Positions 15,433 through 24,112 of a stretch of 42,844 nucleotides of DNA are shown here, one piece after another. The stretch lies in NCBI GenBank assembly GCA_041917975.1, contig JAYRWN010000365.1:1-42844 (forward strand), written 5' to 3'. Made by a program: the position numbers and the translations under genes. Position 1 is the stretch's first letter, and every line of letters begins with the position of its first letter. The notes beneath the pieces are model-generated. The model made no database searches. It was not told the DNA's origin and was given only the letters and a program-made list of their open reading frames with translations. Origin of the DNA: JAYRWN01 sp041917975. Its GTDB lineage: Bacteria; Bacteroidota; Bacteroidia; Chitinophagales; Saprospiraceae.

Positions 15433-15537
15433 TTAATTTTCGGAGAGTTTAAGCCTCTCGCCGCAATATTTGCAGTACAGGGCATCATAGTCATGGTCAT
15501 CTTCAGAACAGTTTTCCTGACTTGGTATCGGTTTCAA
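15433..15537 (-). CDS. Possible 34-residue zinc-ribbon microprotein (TTG start)
   Basis: The 330-base gap 15355-15684 contains a short frame whose C-terminal half encodes CSEDDHDYDALYCKYCGERL, a Cys/His cluster ending in a CxxC knuckle that looks like a zinc ribbon. The only start is TTG 15537, because an in-frame TAA at 15541-15543 blocks anything longer. An ATG-AAA directly precedes that TAA, as if a longer gene had been interrupted. It may be a genuine microprotein or the tail of a decayed gene. Nothing else in this gap looks functional except the hairpin at 15611-15640. Confidence 0.33.
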   Translation of the reverse strand: MKPIPSQENCSEDDHDYDALYCKYCGERLKLSEN

Positions 15538-15610
15538 AAATTATTTCATGCAAATAATTTTTTGACTGTTCCGGATTGTATTTTTAAATCTAGCAAGACA
15601 TAATATTACC

Positions 15611-15640
15611 ATTTTCGCCAAGCTATGGCTCGGCGAAAAT
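15611..15640 (-). terminator. Hairpin downstream of the first DUF1501 gene
   Basis: ATTTTCGCC and GGCGAAAAT form a 9-base perfect stem, with a further AGC/GCT pairing inside the loop. It lies 45 bases past the DUF1501 stop and probably terminates that two-gene minus-strand operon. The T-run is weak. Confidence 0.55.
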
Positions 15641-15684
15641 TGATTTGCAGTAATTGTGTTGTTTCTTTATATTATTTTAGAATG

Positions 15685-17142
15685 CTAAGCCAGGATACTA
15701 TGAATCGGTTCACCAAAGGAATCTGTCAGACGAAAATCACGCCCTTGGAAATAGTAGGTTAGCTTGGTGTGGTCAAGACCCAATAGATGGAGGATGGTGG
15801 CTTGAATATCGTGAATATGAACACGGTCTTTAACACCGAAATAACCTAATTCATCGGTTTCTCCAAAGGAATTTCCAGCCTGGAGCCCAGCCCCTGCCAT
15901 CCACATGGTAAAAGCCTCGGTGTGGTGGTCGCGACCTTTCCAGAACATGGTTTTGCCATCCCGGTTCTCACGCATGGGTGTCCGGCCAAATTCACCACCC
16001 CAGACGATGAGGGTATCTTCGAGCATGCCTCGTTGTTTAAGATCTTTGATCAGTGCTGCCAATGGCCGGTCGGCATTATAACACTGCCGCTGGAATCCTC
16101 CGTCCAAAGCTTCTTCTTCTCCGGCACCATGCGAGTCCCACCCCCAATGATACAACTGGATAAATCGCACGCCGTTTTCTGCTAATTTACGGGCTAATAA
16201 ACAATTGTTGGCAAAGGTACTCTCACCTGGTTTGGCTCCATATAAACTTAAGATGTGTGCTGGCTCTGTAGAGATATCCATGACCTCGGGTACTTCCATT
16301 TGCATTTTAAAGGCCATTTCGTATTGGGCAATACGTGTAAGGATTTCTGCATCACCAACCTCGTTGTATTTCAGTTGATTTATTTGGTTTATTGCCTGGA
16401 TGCTAGATTGGCGTAGCTCGCGGCTCATACCTTCCGGATTGTCCAGGAATAACACCGGTGTGTCATCTGTTCTGCATTGGACGCCCTGATATACCGTGGG
16501 TAAAAAGCCACTTCCCCATAAACTTTTGCCACCATCGGGGGTTTTTCCACCGGATACCAGAACCACAAAAGAGGGTAGATTTTGATTTTCAGAACCCAGC
16601 CCATAAGTAACCCAGGCCCCCATACTTGGTCTTCCCAATCGTGGTACACCAGTATGAACTAAAAGTTGAGCTGGTGCGTGATTGAACTGATCGGTATGTA
16701 CTGCCTTAAGAAATGTCAAGTCATCCGCAACTTCTCCTAACAAAGGTAATCGATCTGAGATCCAAGCCCCGCTGGTTCCATGCTGACTATAAGGAAACTG
16801 GGGGCCTAACATCTTCGGAACACCCTGGATAAAGGCAAATCGTTTACCCTCTAAAAGACTCTGTGGACAATTCAGACCATCCAGTTTGGCTAACTCTGGC
16901 TTATAGTCGAATAACTCAAGCTGCGAAGGGGACCCGGCCATGTGTAAGTAGATGACCCGCTTGGCTTTTGGCGTATAATGTGGTAAGCCAATACCTTTTG
17001 ATGCTATGGATGTCTTGTTTTGACTACAACCCACAAGGGCATTTAGGGCAATGCTGCCCAGACCAAAAGCGCCGGCTTTCAAGAAATTACGCCGGGTTTG
17101 ATGTTCCAGTCCGCTTAGATAAATTTCTTTATTGAAGTTCAT
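15685..17142 (-). CDS. DUF1501 (sulfatase-like fold) exported protein, copy 1
   Basis: The 485-residue protein starts with a twin-arginine export signal (TRRNFLKAGAFGLGSIALNA, Arg17-Arg18) followed by a possible lipobox Cys in ALVGC. The rest is a DUF1501 domain of the alkaline-phosphatase-like superfamily. It carries family signatures such as YLHMAGSPSQLELFDYKP, AQLLVHTG, FIQLYHWGWDSHG, IVWGGEFGRTP and GRDHHTEAFTMWMAGAG. It is encoded 5 bases after the PSD1/cytochrome gene. This pairing is the standard arrangement in Planctomycetes and Verrucomicrobia, where it is linked to degradation of complex glycans; the reaction itself is not established. A second copy of the pair lies at 29255-33186. 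Confidence 0.92.
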   Translation of the reverse strand: MNFNKEIYLSGLEHQTRRNFLKAGAFGLGSIALNALVGCSQNKTSIASKGIGLPHYTPKAKRVIYLHMAGSPSQLELFDYKPELAKLDGLNCPQSLLEGKRFAFIQGVPKMLGPQFPYSQHGTSGAWISDRLPLLGEVADDLTFLKAVHTDQFNHAPAQLLVHTGVPRLGRPSMGAWVTYGLGSENQNLPSFVVLVSGGKTPDGGKSLWGSGFLPTVYQGVQCRTDDTPVLFLDNPEGMSRELRQSSIQAINQINQLKYNEVGDAEILTRIAQYEMAFKMQMEVPEVMDISTEPAHILSLYGAKPGESTFANNCLLARKLAENGVRFIQLYHWGWDSHGAGEEEALDGGFQRQCYNADRPLAALIKDLKQRGMLEDTLIVWGGEFGRTPMRENRDGKTMFWKGRDHHTEAFTMWMAGAGLQAGNSFGETDELGYFGVKDRVHIHDIQATILHLLGLDHTKLTYYFQGRDFRLTDSFGEPIHSILA

Positions 17143-17147
17143 AATCT

Positions 17148-19376
17148 TTAGCTGCGCGTGATAAATTCATCAAGATTCAAAATAGCATTGGTGACCACAA
17201 AAAGTGGAGGGTTGTCGGTGTTTGACACCTGAGAGGTCAAAGTGTATAAATGAAGCAGAGGTTTAATTTCCGATTCAGTTATTTCTCGACCAAGGGCCAA
17301 TTTAAATCCTTGTTTTATTTGTTCTGTTGGGTCAGAAGTCCGCTGGGCGATCTGGGCTGCTAACGTTCGCGCAGCCTCCAGGTATACGGGATCGTTCAGC
17401 GTAACCAGGGCTTGCAAAGGTGTATTAGTGGCAATGCGCCGGCTCACACAAAACTCCCGGCTCGGTCCGTCAAAGGTGGCCATGGAGGGGTAGGGACTTG
17501 TCCTTTTAATATAGGTATATAAAGCACGGCGGTGGCGGTCTTCTCCCGGGCTGGTCACCCATTTGGCATCGTTGTAAACCGGTCGCCAAATGCCTTCGGG
17601 TTGAAATGGCATAACGCTCGGGCCGTACATTTTTACACTTAATAGTCCGGCAACTGCCAGAGCTTGATCACGGATGACTTCTGCGGATAAACGGCTACGC
17701 GGCGAGCGCGATAAAAAGATATTGTAAGGGTCTTTTTCAAGCTTCTGTGCTGAAACATGGGCACTTTGCTGATAGGATTTTGAACTCACGACATTCTTAA
17801 GTAAGTTTTTTAATCGCCAACCCTGTTCATTCATAAAATTAATCGCCAGGTAATCTAATAATTCTGGGTGGGTTGGCGTATTACCCTGGCTTCCAAAGTC
17901 TTCCTGGGTTTCCACCAGCGCTTTCCCAAATAAGCGACCCCAGACCCGATTGACATAAACCCTTGCTGTAAGTGGGTCATTTTTATCGACTAACCATTGG
18001 GCCAAACCTAAACGATTATTAGACCAGGAGTTTTTCCAAGGATGCAGTGTTCCCGGTGTACGGGGAGATACTTCCTCGCCATGGTCCAAAAAATTACCCC
18101 GATGGAAAACATGTGTTTTACGTAAAGAGTCGGTTGCTCTTTCTTGCATCACCGGTAAGGAGTATTTCAATAAAAGGTGAAGACTATCTTGGTAAATTTT
18201 TGTCTTTTTAACATCTGACTTATGCGCCTGGATATAATTTTTTATTTCGGCAATTTTAGCTTCATCTTCTTTTTTGCCCACTAGCATCACCGGACGTTCA
18301 TCAGGTTTGTCCGCATCTTTGGTCTGATTAAAAAAGGCAAAGATCTGGTAATAATCCTGGTGCGTAAATGGGTCATAAGGGTGGGCATGGCATTGTATAC
18401 AACTGAAAGTAAGCCCGTGCCATATTTCGAAGGTGGAGTTAACCCGATCAATTATTGCCGTATTGCGGAACTCTTCATCATCTGTTCCCCCTTCGTCGTT
18501 ATTCATTGTATTGCGATGGAAAGCGGTAGCTATCCTTGCCTGCTCATTGGCATCAGGGAGGAGGTCACCGGCCAGTTGATAAATGGTGAAAGAATCAAAA
18601 GGCATGTCGGCATTAAAAGCGTCAATGACCCAGTCACGGTACTTCCAAATGTCCCGGTGCAGGTCCGCTTCATAACCTTTAGTATCAGCATATCGGGCCA
18701 GATCCAACCACATCGCGGCCCAATGTTCGCCAAAATGGGGTGAACTCAACAAATCCTGGACAATCAGGTCATAAACAGCTTCAGTGGGGTTTTGGCAGTA
18801 TTTATATATCTGTTCGGAGGAAGGCGGCAGTCCAATTAAATCCAAAGCCAAACGGCGGATTAATTCATGGCACTCGGCAGCCGGGTTCAATTCGAGGTGA
18901 ATGGAATGCAATTTCTCTACGATAAATTTATCCACAACATGATCATAACCATCCTGCATGGGTAGGACCGGCATGATGGGTGGTTTCATCGACCAGGGTT
19001 TGTCCCAGCTGGCCCCTTGATCTATCCAAGTTTTTAGAATACTGATCTCTTCGGGTTTTAAAGGATCATGATCATGAGGCATACGATATTCCGGGTCATC
19101 CGAGGTAAGACGTTTTATTAATTCTGATTGCTCGCTAGCTCCTTTGACAATGGGCGTTCGACCGGACTCGCCCGGAGTAAATGCTTCATGCTCAAATAAC
19201 ATACTGTATTTGGCCGACTTACGGACACCGCCATGGCAGGGAAGACAATTTTTGTTGAGGATCGGTCTGACATCCCGATTAAAATCTAAGCTGGCGGTTT
19301 TTTGATTATTTTGACAATAAATCAATATACTGCACAAACTCAGGAGGAAAAAGAGTTTATAAAATGGGCTTTCCAT
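17148..19376 (-). CDS. PSD1-type protein with cytochrome c, DUF1549 and DUF1553 domains, copy 1
   Basis: The 742-residue protein has an N-terminal signal with a possible lipobox (SILIYC, Cys21). A PSCyt1-type haem domain follows, with CLPCH at residues 44-48 and a likely Met ligand in YRMPHDHDPL. The DUF1549 domain (about 145-345) contains a second haem-type motif, CIQCH at 326-330, followed by AHPYDPFTHQDYY. The C-terminal DUF1553 domain (about 460-720) includes LAQWLVDKNDPLTARVYVNR. It is probably a periplasmic or surface multi-haem protein working with the DUF1501 partner, perhaps oxidising or opening sugar units. It is the first gene of a two-gene operon. Confidence 0.92.
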   Translation of the reverse strand: MESPFYKLFFLLSLCSILIYCQNNQKTASLDFNRDVRPILNKNCLPCHGGVRKSAKYSMLFEHEAFTPGESGRTPIVKGASEQSELIKRLTSDDPEYRMPHDHDPLKPEEISILKTWIDQGASWDKPWSMKPPIMPVLPMQDGYDHVVDKFIVEKLHSIHLELNPAAECHELIRRLALDLIGLPPSSEQIYKYCQNPTEAVYDLIVQDLLSSPHFGEHWAAMWLDLARYADTKGYEADLHRDIWKYRDWVIDAFNADMPFDSFTIYQLAGDLLPDANEQARIATAFHRNTMNNDEGGTDDEEFRNTAIIDRVNSTFEIWHGLTFSCIQCHAHPYDPFTHQDYYQIFAFFNQTKDADKPDERPVMLVGKKEDEAKIAEIKNYIQAHKSDVKKTKIYQDSLHLLLKYSLPVMQERATDSLRKTHVFHRGNFLDHGEEVSPRTPGTLHPWKNSWSNNRLGLAQWLVDKNDPLTARVYVNRVWGRLFGKALVETQEDFGSQGNTPTHPELLDYLAINFMNEQGWRLKNLLKNVVSSKSYQQSAHVSAQKLEKDPYNIFLSRSPRSRLSAEVIRDQALAVAGLLSVKMYGPSVMPFQPEGIWRPVYNDAKWVTSPGEDRHRRALYTYIKRTSPYPSMATFDGPSREFCVSRRIATNTPLQALVTLNDPVYLEAARTLAAQIAQRTSDPTEQIKQGFKLALGREITESEIKPLLHLYTLTSQVSNTDNPPLFVVTNAILNLDEFITRS

Positions 19377-19446
19377 GCTATAAAATTATAAAAATCCTGA
19401 CATCACTCCAAGCCATTACCTATCAGGTTTCTTATATAAAATAATG

Positions 19447-19469
19447 GCCCGGGACATTTGGCCCCGGGC
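19447..19469 (-). terminator. Terminator hairpin after the carbonic anhydrase gene
   Basis: GCCCGGG (19447-19453) and CCCGGGC (19463-19469) form a GC-rich 7-base stem around a 9-base loop. On the minus strand it is followed by CATTATTTTATAT. It lies 37 bases past the carbonic anhydrase stop. Confidence 0.7.
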
Positions 19470-19506
19470 ATGCTCAATTTAATATTAACAAATAAGAAAA
19501 TAATAA

Positions 19507-20178
19507 TTAAGCGGACAGTTCAATTCGGGCTTTGGGAGGATTGATGATACACTCCTGATCAAAGAAATCCACTTGACCCGTTTCAACATCATACATAGCC
19601 GGGATAATCCCTGTATCGCCATATTCGATGAGGTCTTTTAGAACCGGACTTTCATCCATCAGCCGGTATACACTCATACGCACATGCATATTGGATACCT
19701 TTTCGACAAAATCCTTGTTGGACGAATTACGGTTATTTTTGTTGGACGTTTCGGCAAAAACCGCTGGTTTGATGAGATTGACCAAGTGAGTCAGATTACC
19801 CAATTGCACATTATCACAAGCGCCCCTGATGGCGCCGCATTTATTATGGCCCAGAATGACGATAAGTTTTGAGCCGACTATTTTACAGGCAAATTCTATG
19901 GATCCGAGCACATTAGGTGTGATTACATTACCGGCAATACGAATGGAAAATATGTCACCGAGGCCTTGGTCAAAGATCAGCTCCGCCGACGTGCGGGAGT
20001 CCATACAACTTAAGATCACCGCAAAAGGCCACTGACCATCTTTAGTGATGTTTATGGTGCTGAGATGATCGTGATCGGTACGTAATGCTTGGATAAAACG
20101 CTGATTGCCCTCTTTTAGATATTTCAAGGCCTTAGCCGGTGTCATTGTCGCTTGACTCTCCTTTGGATGTTGTTTCAT
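19507..20178 (-). CDS. Beta-class carbonic anhydrase
   Basis: This zinc enzyme interconverts carbon dioxide and bicarbonate. The 223 residues carry the beta-class signature SCMDSRTSAELIFDQGLGD, with zinc ligand Cys58 and the Asp60/Arg62 dyad. The other ligands, His111 and Cys114, lie in ILGHNKCGAI. There is no signal peptide, so it is cytosolic. A short insertion rich in Asn and Ser (SNKNNRNSSNKD) lies in the C-terminal half and is typical of some longer bacterial members. A SulP-type anion transporter is encoded about 2.3 kb away on the same strand, and the two may cooperate in bicarbonate handling, though other genes intervene. Confidence 0.95.
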   Translation of the reverse strand: MKQHPKESQATMTPAKALKYLKEGNQRFIQALRTDHDHLSTINITKDGQWPFAVILSCMDSRTSAELIFDQGLGDIFSIRIAGNVITPNVLGSIEFACKIVGSKLIVILGHNKCGAIRGACDNVQLGNLTHLVNLIKPAVFAETSNKNNRNSSNKDFVEKVSNMHVRMSVYRLMDESPVLKDLIEYGDTGIIPAMYDVETGQVDFFDQECIINPPKARIELSA

Positions 20179-20237
20179 GAATGAAGTTTAAAAATTACAC
20201 AATAGTTTGAATCTTTCTTTGAATTCTAAAAAAGACA

Positions 20238-20534
20238 TCAAACTAAAGGAGGAGGGGTTTTTACCTCTAAAAATATTTCTTCAAGAAATGAGGAGGAATC
20301 AAAAGTGATGTGTTTGAATAATTGGTGAGGCAAAAGATGATGCGTAAATGTTTGTTCGGCCACCCAATCTTCAGACCATTTGGTTTTATTATCTTCCTGA
20401 GTATTTAAAGGATCAGACATTTCATCGACCATCATCAGCTTCAACAGCCCAACTTGATTTTGTTTTTCTAAAACAGTTAAAGGTCCTATAACCAAGAGGA
20501 GCATGAAGGAACCAGCTAAGAAAGATTTTAACAT
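20238..20534 (-). CDS. Small exported or membrane-anchored hypothetical protein ending in a PPP tail
   Basis: The 98-residue protein has one N-terminal hydrophobic segment (about residues 5-22, FLAGSFMLLLVIGPLTVL), either a signal peptide or a single anchor. A polar segment with Trp and His residues follows (SEDWVAEQTFTHHLLPHQLF), and the protein ends VKTPPPLV. It has no known catalytic motif, and I do not recognise the family with confidence. It sits 59 bases upstream of the carbonic anhydrase gene on the same strand and could share a transcript with it. Confidence 0.65.
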   Translation of the reverse strand: MLKSFLAGSFMLLLVIGPLTVLEKQNQVGLLKLMMVDEMSDPLNTQEDNKTKWSEDWVAEQTFTHHLLPHQLFKHITFDSSSFLEEIFLEVKTPPPLV

Positions 20535-20654
20535 TATTTTAGACTACGTCAAGTTTGAAGGGAAAATTACTTAAAATTAGCCAAAAACCATAACCTACAG
20601 CTAGTCATAGCTGTTAAAAAACTGTTAAGCACTGAATATCTTTCACTTAGATAT

Positions 20655-20662
20655 TACTTTTG
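20655..20662 (+). promoter_or_regulatory. -7 promoter element TACTTTTG for the DUF2911 gene
   Basis: The box matches TAnnTTTG and lies 40 bases before ATG 20703 in an AT-rich leader. A clear -33 element is not visible. Confidence 0.5.
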
Positions 20663-20702
20663 CCGGCAATAAATTTTGGTTTAATTAAAAAAAAGAGCAA
20701 TT

Positions 20703-21542
20703 ATGCAAAAACTGATTTTTTCTTTGTTTTTATGTGCCGTTTTAATAATAAATGCACAAGCTCAAATTCAAACCCCTTCACCCAGTCCATTGGCTAAGGT
20801 TAGTCAGGGCGTTGGTTTGATCAACATTGATATTGAGTACAGTCGTCCCAGTTTGAGAGGCCGTAAGGCTTTTGGCGGTTTAGTACCTTTTGGGGAAGTA
20901 TGGCGCACGGGAGCTAATCAAGCGGTTAAACTTACATTCGGAGGCGAAGTAAGCATTGCCGGGGCTACATTAAAAAAGGGTGACTATACCATTCTGACCA
21001 CTCCTGGAGAAAAAGAATGGAAAATAGCTGTTTATAATTATATTGATGGCAACTGGGGTGGTTATGTAGAAAAAACCCCGGCGGCTACGTTGATGGCTCC
21101 AGTGGAAAAAAACTCCAATACAGTAGAAACTTTCACAATTGGAATAGACCATATCCGCAATGATGCGGCCACCTTATTTATCAGCTGGGAAAATACTCTG
21201 GTTAAAGTTCCTGTGCAATTACCTACCGACAAGGCGGTTATGGCGAACATTGACCGGGTGATGGGTGGACCTTCCGGTGGTGATTATATGGCTGCCGCCA
21301 GATATTATTGGGAGAGTGGTAAAGACTTAAACAAGGCCATCGAATGGATGAACAAAGGCTTGGAAAAAGATGGTGAGCGGTTCTGGACCCTTAGACAAAA
21401 GTCATTAATCCAGGCTGACTTAAAAGATTATAAAGGAGCCATTGCCACGGCCCAAAAATCACTGGCTTTAGCTAAAGAAGCTAAAAACAACGATTACATT
21501 AAAATGAATGAGGAATCCATAGCCATGTGGATGAAAAAATAA
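20703..21542 (+). CDS. Exported DUF2911 domain protein with C-terminal TPR-like region
   Basis: The 279-residue protein has a clear signal peptide (MQKLIFSLFLCAVLIINAQA). The DUF2911 domain spans about residues 25-170, with its typical opening SPLAKVSQGVGLINIDIEYS and the segment GLVPFGEVWRTGANQAVKL. After that, residues about 195-275 contain helix pairs (YYWESGKDLNKAIEWMNKGL and DYKGAIATAQKSLALAKEAK) like one or two tetratricopeptide repeats. It is a periplasmic or secreted protein of unknown function. It has its own promoter box and no operon partner. Confidence 0.88.
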   Translation: MQKLIFSLFLCAVLIINAQAQIQTPSPSPLAKVSQGVGLINIDIEYSRPSLRGRKAFGGLVPFGEVWRTGANQAVKLTFGGEVSIAGATLKKGDYTILTTPGEKEWKIAVYNYIDGNWGGYVEKTPAATLMAPVEKNSNTVETFTIGIDHIRNDAATLFISWENTLVKVPVQLPTDKAVMANIDRVMGGPSGGDYMAAARYYWESGKDLNKAIEWMNKGLEKDGERFWTLRQKSLIQADLKDYKGAIATAQKSLALAKEAKNNDYIKMNEESIAMWMKK

Positions 21543-21568
21543 GTCCGGGCTAAAGTTCGGAAGAAAAC

Positions 21569-21576
21569 TAAATTTG
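21569..21576 (+). promoter_or_regulatory. -7 promoter element TAAATTTG for the methyltransferase gene
   Basis: The box matches TAnnTTTG and lies 47 bases before ATG 21623. It is separated from the DUF2911 stop by 26 bases. A short stem AGCCG/CGGCT with a T-run (21580-21613) follows it and could attenuate the transcript. Confidence 0.4.
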
Positions 21577-21622
21577 TTGAGCCGTTGGTTGTTAGTATCC
21601 TGCGGCTTTTTTTATTACTGGC

Positions 21623-22465
21623 ATGAGTGTATTTCGTAAGGTATTTTATACTGTCCCTGCTCCCTGGCGTCTATGGCTTAGGCGTTTTGTATTTTGGCCT
21701 TACGATATGGTATTCCCACCTGGTTTTTACCACCGTATTCCATTGCCACCCCGCAGGAAAATCTTTACCGGAGCTGGCAATTTTGTCGTAACGGCTGAAA
21801 GATTGGTGCAATATGCTGAAGGCACAGCTCAGTTGCTGCCAACCAGCACCGTTTTAGACATTGGCTGTGGTCTGGGACGCCTGGCCTATCCTTTAAGCCA
21901 AAAATTGACCCCTCCTGGGGCGTATATTGGTTTTGATCCCATGCAAGAAGCTATCGCCTGGTGTAGGCAAAACTTCCAACAGTACCCGTTGCTGAAGTTC
22001 GTACATGCCAGTTTGTTTAATGACTTATATAATGACTCCGGAGCAGAAGCGAAAAACTTTAAATTCCCGGTAGAGTCGTCTTCCATGGAGGTCATTTTCG
22101 CCATTTCAGTATTCACTCATCTTTTGCCAGATGAGGTCATAAACTATTTAAAGGAGATTAAAAGAACCATGGCGCCTGGGGGACATGCTTTTATTACTTT
22201 TTTTCTGCTTAAACCTGATACGACTTCGCCACTTTCCTTTTCTTTTAAATATCATCATGGTCACTACAGTGTGATGAGTCGAAAAGTTTGGCGGGCGAAC
22301 GTGGCCTATCAATTATCCTGGTTAACTGAACAGGTCTCAATAAACGGTTTAAAGATTAAGCATCAGCAATTAGGATCCTGGCAAGGGGATTCTTCAGCCT
22401 GGGATTTTCAGGATGTGCTGATCTTGACTCATACTTCTGATAATTACTTACTAGTTTATAAGTAA
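21623..22465 (+). CDS. Class I SAM-dependent methyltransferase
   Basis: The 280-residue protein has the Rossmann-type motif I TVLDIGCGLGRLAYPLSQ (Asp79, Gly81-Cys-Gly-Leu-Gly85). The motif II acidic position is in AYIGFDPMQEAI, and a motif IV-like segment is MEVIFAISVFTHLLPDEV. The N-terminal 45 residues are basic and aromatic (WRLWLRRFVFWPYDMVFPP) and may touch a membrane or lipid-linked substrate. The substrate is unknown; the architecture resembles methyltransferases in glycan or natural-product clusters. The gene is convergent with the SulP gene, and the two coding regions overlap by 15 bases at their 3' ends. Confidence 0.88.
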   Translation: MSVFRKVFYTVPAPWRLWLRRFVFWPYDMVFPPGFYHRIPLPPRRKIFTGAGNFVVTAERLVQYAEGTAQLLPTSTVLDIGCGLGRLAYPLSQKLTPPGAYIGFDPMQEAIAWCRQNFQQYPLLKFVHASLFNDLYNDSGAEAKNFKFPVESSSMEVIFAISVFTHLLPDEVINYLKEIKRTMAPGGHAFITFFLLKPDTTSPLSFSFKYHHGHYSVMSRKVWRANVAYQLSWLTEQVSINGLKIKHQQLGSWQGDSSAWDFQDVLILTHTSDNYLLVYK

Positions 22466-24112
22466 AACTTTAGCTCGCTCTAAAGCAAAATTAATGTGCG
22501 GCAAGATATTTTCATCACCGATCAAGGAAATCATACCGTAATTGGCCAGTTGCTCACGAATCTCCGGCCGTACTCCAGAAAGTAAAATGATAATTTTTCT
22601 AGACTGGTATTGCATCACGATTTCTTTCAATCTTAACAGGCCGGTGGCATCAATCAGATTTACATGGCGCATACGAATGATTAATAAACGGGGTGCAGTT
22701 TGTATGTCGCGAAGTGTTTCAGAAAATTTTTGACTGGCTCCAAAAAATAACGGGCCATTAATTTCATACAAAATAACTCCTTTTGGAATGGCCGCTAACT
22801 CCTCCTCAAACAAACTTTCCTTTTCTTGATCTTCACCAATTACAGAAGTGTGGGTGAGGTCGGACATGCGTTTCATAAAAGAAAAGGCTGCTAATGCCAT
22901 TCCCACCTGAATAGCCAGTACCAGGTCAAAAAAGATAGTCAGCATGAAGGTAACCAATAAGACTAACACATCGGACCGATGACTCTTCAATAGTGAATGG
23001 AATGTGTGCCATTCGCCCATATTATAAGCTACTACCACCAGTACCCCGGCCAGTGTAGCCATCGGAATGAGTTTTGCTAAAGGGGCAGCAGCCAGCATTA
23101 TGATTAACAGCACCAAGGCATGAGTCAGGCCAGCCAGAGGAGTACGGGCGCCATTCCGAACATTAGTGGCTGTGCGCGCGATGGCACCGGTTGCCGGTAT
23201 CCCGCCAAAGATAGCTGATGCTATATTGGCTATACCCTGAGCCACCAGTTCCATATTGCTGCGGTGTTTGCCTCCGACCATACCATCTGCGACCACAGCT
23301 GAAAGCAGAGATTCTAATGCGCCTAGCATAGCTATGGCAAAAGCAGGCCCCATTAGATGGCGTACTGTTTTAAAATCCACAACCGGGATTACAGGGCTGG
23401 GGAAACCACTGCTGATATCTCCAAACCGAGAGCCAATGGTATCAACCGGGAGGTTAAAAAAATAAACTAATAGCACGGAAAGCACAATACTGATTAATGA
23501 TCCTGGTACACTTTTGATGAGTTTGTAGGAGTAAAGGGTAATCAAGATGGTCATGGCGGTAAACCCAACAGCCCATAGGTTCACCGTAGAAATGGATTGA
23601 TAGAAGGCGGGCCATTTATGGATGAAATCCGCAGGGACATTTCCCATCTGTAAGCCCAGGGCATCTTTGATTTGCGAAGTAAAAATAATCACGGCTATGC
23701 CGCTGGTAAAACCGACTATGAGCGGGTAGGGGATAAATTTTAAATAATTTCCTAGACGAGCCAGCCCCATCAGCAAGATCATAAAACCGGCAATAAATGT
23801 GGAAATAATTAATCCGTTCACGCCATAATCCTGGACAATACCATATACTATGACAATAAACGCTCCTGTGGGGCCGCCAATTTGCACCCGGCTACCTCCA
23901 AAAAAAGAAATTAAGAATCCGGCAATAACTCCGGTGACTAAACCTTTTTCGGGGGAAACTCCGGAAGCAATGGCAAAGGCTATGGCTAAAGGCAAGGCTA
24001 CGATCCCAACGACCACGCCAGCGATTAAATCCCGGGTCCGCTGTTTCGCAGATATGCCTTGCTGCCAGAGCGTAAACAATTTAGGAGTAAATTCTGCCAT
24101 CCACTGTTTCAT
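22451..24112 (-). CDS. SulP/SLC26-family anion transporter with STAS domain
   Basis: The 553-residue protein has ten or more membrane helices (about residues 25-420) with family signatures ALPLAIAFAIASGVSPEKGL and QIGGPTGAFIVIVYG. A cytosolic STAS domain follows (about 440-550) and contains GPLFFGASQKF and LIDATGLLRLKEI. SulP proteins exchange or import sulfate, bicarbonate or related anions. The nearby beta-carbonic anhydrase makes bicarbonate a reasonable guess, but sulfate is equally possible on sequence alone. It is transcribed alone, and its 3' end overlaps the convergent methyltransferase gene by 15 bases. Confidence 0.94.
   Translation of the reverse strand: MKQWMAEFTPKLFTLWQQGISAKQRTRDLIAGVVVGIVALPLAIAFAIASGVSPEKGLVTGVIAGFLISFFGGSRVQIGGPTGAFIVIVYGIVQDYGVNGLIISTFIAGFMILLMGLARLGNYLKFIPYPLIVGFTSGIAVIIFTSQIKDALGLQMGNVPADFIHKWPAFYQSISTVNLWAVGFTAMTILITLYSYKLIKSVPGSLISIVLSVLLVYFFNLPVDTIGSRFGDISSGFPSPVIPVVDFKTVRHLMGPAFAIAMLGALESLLSAVVADGMVGGKHRSNMELVAQGIANIASAIFGGIPATGAIARTATNVRNGARTPLAGLTHALVLLIIMLAAAPLAKLIPMATLAGVLVVVAYNMGEWHTFHSLLKSHRSDVLVLLVTFMLTIFFDLVLAIQVGMALAAFSFMKRMSDLTHTSVIGEDQEKESLFEEELAAIPKGVILYEINGPLFFGASQKFSETLRDIQTAPRLLIIRMRHVNLIDATGLLRLKEIVMQYQSRKIIILLSGVRPEIREQLANYGMISLIGDENILPHINFALERAKVLLIN

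Noticed and set aside
19507..24112. Carbonic anhydrase and SulP genes as one operon
   Set aside because: Plus-strand DUF2911 and methyltransferase genes and another minus-strand gene lie between them, and a terminator follows the carbonic anhydrase.
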